Shown in pieces: positions 5,901-7,606 of a stretch of DNA of 7,606 nucleotides. Below the pieces are notes generated by a model that had not been told where the DNA came from, did no database searches, and was given only the letters and a program-made list of their open reading frames with translations. The position numbers and the translations under genes were made by a program. Source of the DNA: Planctomycetota bacterium. GTDB taxonomy: Bacteria; Planctomycetota; Phycisphaerae; WQYP01. Each line of letters starts with the position of its first letter. Position 1 is the stretch's first letter. The stretch spans positions 1-7,606 of the forward strand of contig JAJYZY010000116.1 in assembly GCA_021799715.1 (NCBI GenBank). The letters run 5' to 3'.

Positions 5901-7606
5901 TCAAAAGCGCAACGCCAATAACAACACCAGCAAAATCGCCAGCATGTAAACCAGATACACATTGACCGGCTTATTTTGCAGAGGCCGCACACGCATCAGC
6001 ATGCGTTGAACCAATGCAAACGCGGGCATCAGTCCGCGATCCAGCGCGGTATCCGGGACATCCCGCGTTGCGTGCGTTGTGGACGGAAAATAGCGATTCT
6101 CGGGGGGCACCGCAGGTTTGCTGGGAATCAGCCAGATGAATAAGTCCGCCAATATTCGCGAGAATGATGCCCCCGTATATTGCATGCGACTTACAGGCCG
6201 CCCGTAGCCGCACATCCAAGTGGAATGCAACGACGCGGGCATGCGAATGTAAAGCAGGCCACATATCGTGGTGCCCAATGTCAGCAGAATGCCGTTTAAG
6301 ACCGCCAGTTCATGGATTGGCACCAAAGAACCAATGGACGCCCGAGCGGCAACGATTTGCGGTGCCCAACCGTGTGCCGCCCGCACCAGCAACTGCATAA
6401 TCAGATTGGGAAACAGGGCTAAGGTGACGCATCCGATTGCCAGTAGAGTCATTGGTGCCAGCATTCCGGCACCCGCTTCATGGGCGCGATCCGCCTCCGC
6501 GGACCGCTGGTTTCCCAAAAATATTGAACCAAATAATTTAACAAAACCGGCGACGGCCAACGCGCCGGTTACCGCCAGTGCCGGAACCGCCAGTGAAATC
6601 CAGACCCAGTTGCCGGCGTGGGCCGTCGTTGCGGTGCGAAGCAGCCCCAGGTAGATGATCCATTCACTCAAAAAACCATTGAGGCCGGGTAAACCGCAGA
6701 TCGCCAGGGCACCGGCGAACAACAAGCCCGCCGTCATCGGCATTTTCCCGGCTAATCCGCCAAGCGCATTGATGTTGCGGCTGCGCGTGGCATACAAAAT
6801 ATTTCCCGCGCCCATAAACAGCAAGGGCTTAAATAGACTATGGTTGAGGGTATGAAACAACGCCCCGCACAATCCCAATAAAACAAGGTCGGGACGATGG
6901 GTTGATTTTCCAATGACCGCCAGTCCCACGCCAATGTTAATAATGCCCATGTTTTCAATGCTGCTATATGCCAATAGCCGCTTGTAGTCATTTTGACATA
7001 CCGCAAAAATCATTCCGACCGCCGCCGATACAGCTCCGAGAATCAATATCGTGATCCCCCACCATGGCGGCGGCACCGTCATGAGTTCAACAATTCGTAC
7101 CAGCCCGTAAACGCCGATGTTTAACATGACCCCGGAAAATAAAGCGGAGACGTGACTGGGCGCATTGGCATGGGCACCGGGCAGCCATACATGCAGCGGC
7201 ATAGTCCCCGCTTTCAATCCGAAGCCGACAATAGCCAAAAGAAATATCGCCGCCGCCGTTGGTTGTGTTGCCGATATGTGGATGTCCCGCCATAGATCAA
7301 ATGATCCGGTAGCCTGGTGCAAAAGCGCCATCACCGCCAACAGCGCGATCATGCCAACGTGCGCGGCAATGAGATAAATCCAACCGGCTTCGCGGGCGCA
7401 TGGATCATGATCTTCCGTGGTAATGAGAAAATACGCCGCCAGAGCCATTATTTCCCAGGCCATCAGAAATAACACGCTGTCGCGCGCCAGCACCACCAGC
7501 ATCATGCCGGCGTTCATCAGCCCCCAGCAGAATCGCAGTTTTCTTCCGTTTCCCGGATGTCGCGCCTGTTTCCAATATTCCATGCCGTACACGGAGCCTG
7601 AAAGCG
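5901..7606 (-). CDS. hyfB: HyfB-like antiporter subunit, 5' end outside window
   Basis: The C-terminal 567 or so residues of a HyfB/NuoL-type membrane protein; the frame stays open through the right edge. The GTG at 7592 is an internal valine, because codons for Leu-Ser-Gly-Ser precede it and the fragment begins inside a conserved region. Counting from that valine: TM5 glutamate in MAWEIMAL (E47), lysine in FGLKAGTMPLHVWLPGAHAN (K127), NDYKRLLAYSSIENMG (201-216), and HTLNHSLFKPLLFM with H247, H251 and K255. The C-terminus is HyfB-specific: TWMCGYGRPVSRMQYTGASF (458-477), then a soluble stretch and a last membrane helix (544-563), as in other HyfB proteins where a long C-terminal extension links to the arm. 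About 90-110 N-terminal residues should be missing, compared with about 670 in E. coli HyfB. It is the first visible gene; no hyfA or regulator can be seen. It is followed by a 49-nt gap before hyfC. Confidence 0.93.
   Translation of the reverse strand, partial: LSGSVYGMEYWKQARHPGNGRKLRFCWGLMNAGMMLVVLARDSVLFLMAWEIMALAAYFLITTEDHDPCAREAGWIYLIAAHVGMIALLAVMALLHQATGSFDLWRDIHISATQPTAAAIFLLAIVGFGLKAGTMPLHVWLPGAHANAPSHVSALFSGVMLNIGVYGLVRIVELMTVPPPWWGITILILGAVSAAVGMIFAVCQNDYKRLLAYSSIENMGIINIGVGLAVIGKSTHRPDLVLLGLCGALFHTLNHSLFKPLLFMGAGNILYATRSRNINALGGLAGKMPMTAGLLFAGALAICGLPGLNGFLSEWIIYLGLLRTATTAHAGNWVWISLAVPALAVTGALAVAGFVKLFGSIFLGNQRSAEADRAHEAGAGMLAPMTLLAIGCVTLALFPNLIMQLLVRAAHGWAPQIVAARASIGSLVPIHELAVLNGILLTLGTTICGLLYIRMPASLHSTWMCGYGRPVSRMQYTGASFSRILADLFIWLIPSKPAVPPENRYFPSTTHATRDVPDTALDRGLMPAFALVQRMLMRVRPLQNKPVNVYLVYMLAILLVLLLALRF

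Noticed and set aside
7590..7592. GTG as the start of hyfB
   Set aside because: The frame is open to the window edge, and the sequence begins inside a conserved membrane region, so about 90-110 residues are missing.
485..7606. Complex I (nuo) or Mrp antiporter operon
   Set aside because: The NuoC-NuoD fusion, HyfE-specific N-terminal half, HyfB C-terminal signature and HyfC motif fit the Hyf/Ehr family, not nuo or mrp.
1..7606. CRISPR array, tRNA/rRNA, insertion sequence, prophage or defence genes
   Set aside because: No repeats with spacers, RNA gene structure, inverted terminal repeats, transposase or phage-like proteins were seen; almost all sequence is explained by the operon.

Overview
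The window carries most of one operon on the minus strand, read from the right edge to about position 485. It encodes a membrane-bound, complex I-like respiratory module of the Hyf/Hyc (group 4 energy-converting hydrogenase) family. In transcription order the genes are hyfB-like (5' end outside the window), hyfC-like, hyfE-like, hyfF-like, hyfG-like (a NuoC-NuoD fusion), and a last gene that fuses a HyfH-type two-cluster ferredoxin to a HyfI/NuoB-type small subunit. Every junction after hyfB-hyfC is a 4-nt overlap, a 3-nt gap or a 28-nt gap, as expected for one co-translated complex.

The membrane arm has two antiporter-like proteins (HyfB, HyfF), a NuoH-like coupling subunit (HyfC) and a NuoK-like subunit (HyfE). 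The peripheral arm has the large subunit and the ferredoxin/small-subunit fusion. The proton-channel Glu/Lys residues and all Fe-S cysteines look intact. The large subunit, however, lacks both CxxC pairs that hold the NiFe centre in true hydrogenases: they read A221-G-D-T224 and S482-F-H-N485. The complex I quinone Tyr and His also appear absent in a by-eye alignment. This therefore looks like an energy-converting hydrogenase-related (Ehr-type) complex, which couples an unidentified redox reaction to ion translocation, rather than a hydrogenase. No maturation or formate dehydrogenase gene is visible.

The left 470 bases hold a convergent plus-strand reading frame. Its protein resembles the C-terminal domain common in large planctomycete-type proteins (a short helix, then a 'hGxYP..L..LVP.fl..iP.D.f.G' segment and a 'GY' strand). 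The start is poor and an in-frame stop lies just upstream, so it is probably a truncated or frameshifted remnant. This domain, together with the Hyf-like cluster, is the only taxonomic hint. It suggests a PVC-group bacterium, possibly Planctomycetes/Phycisphaerae, with moderate GC. That assignment is an inference.

I found no tRNA, rRNA, CRISPR array, insertion sequence or convincing terminator. The operon promoter must lie beyond the right edge.
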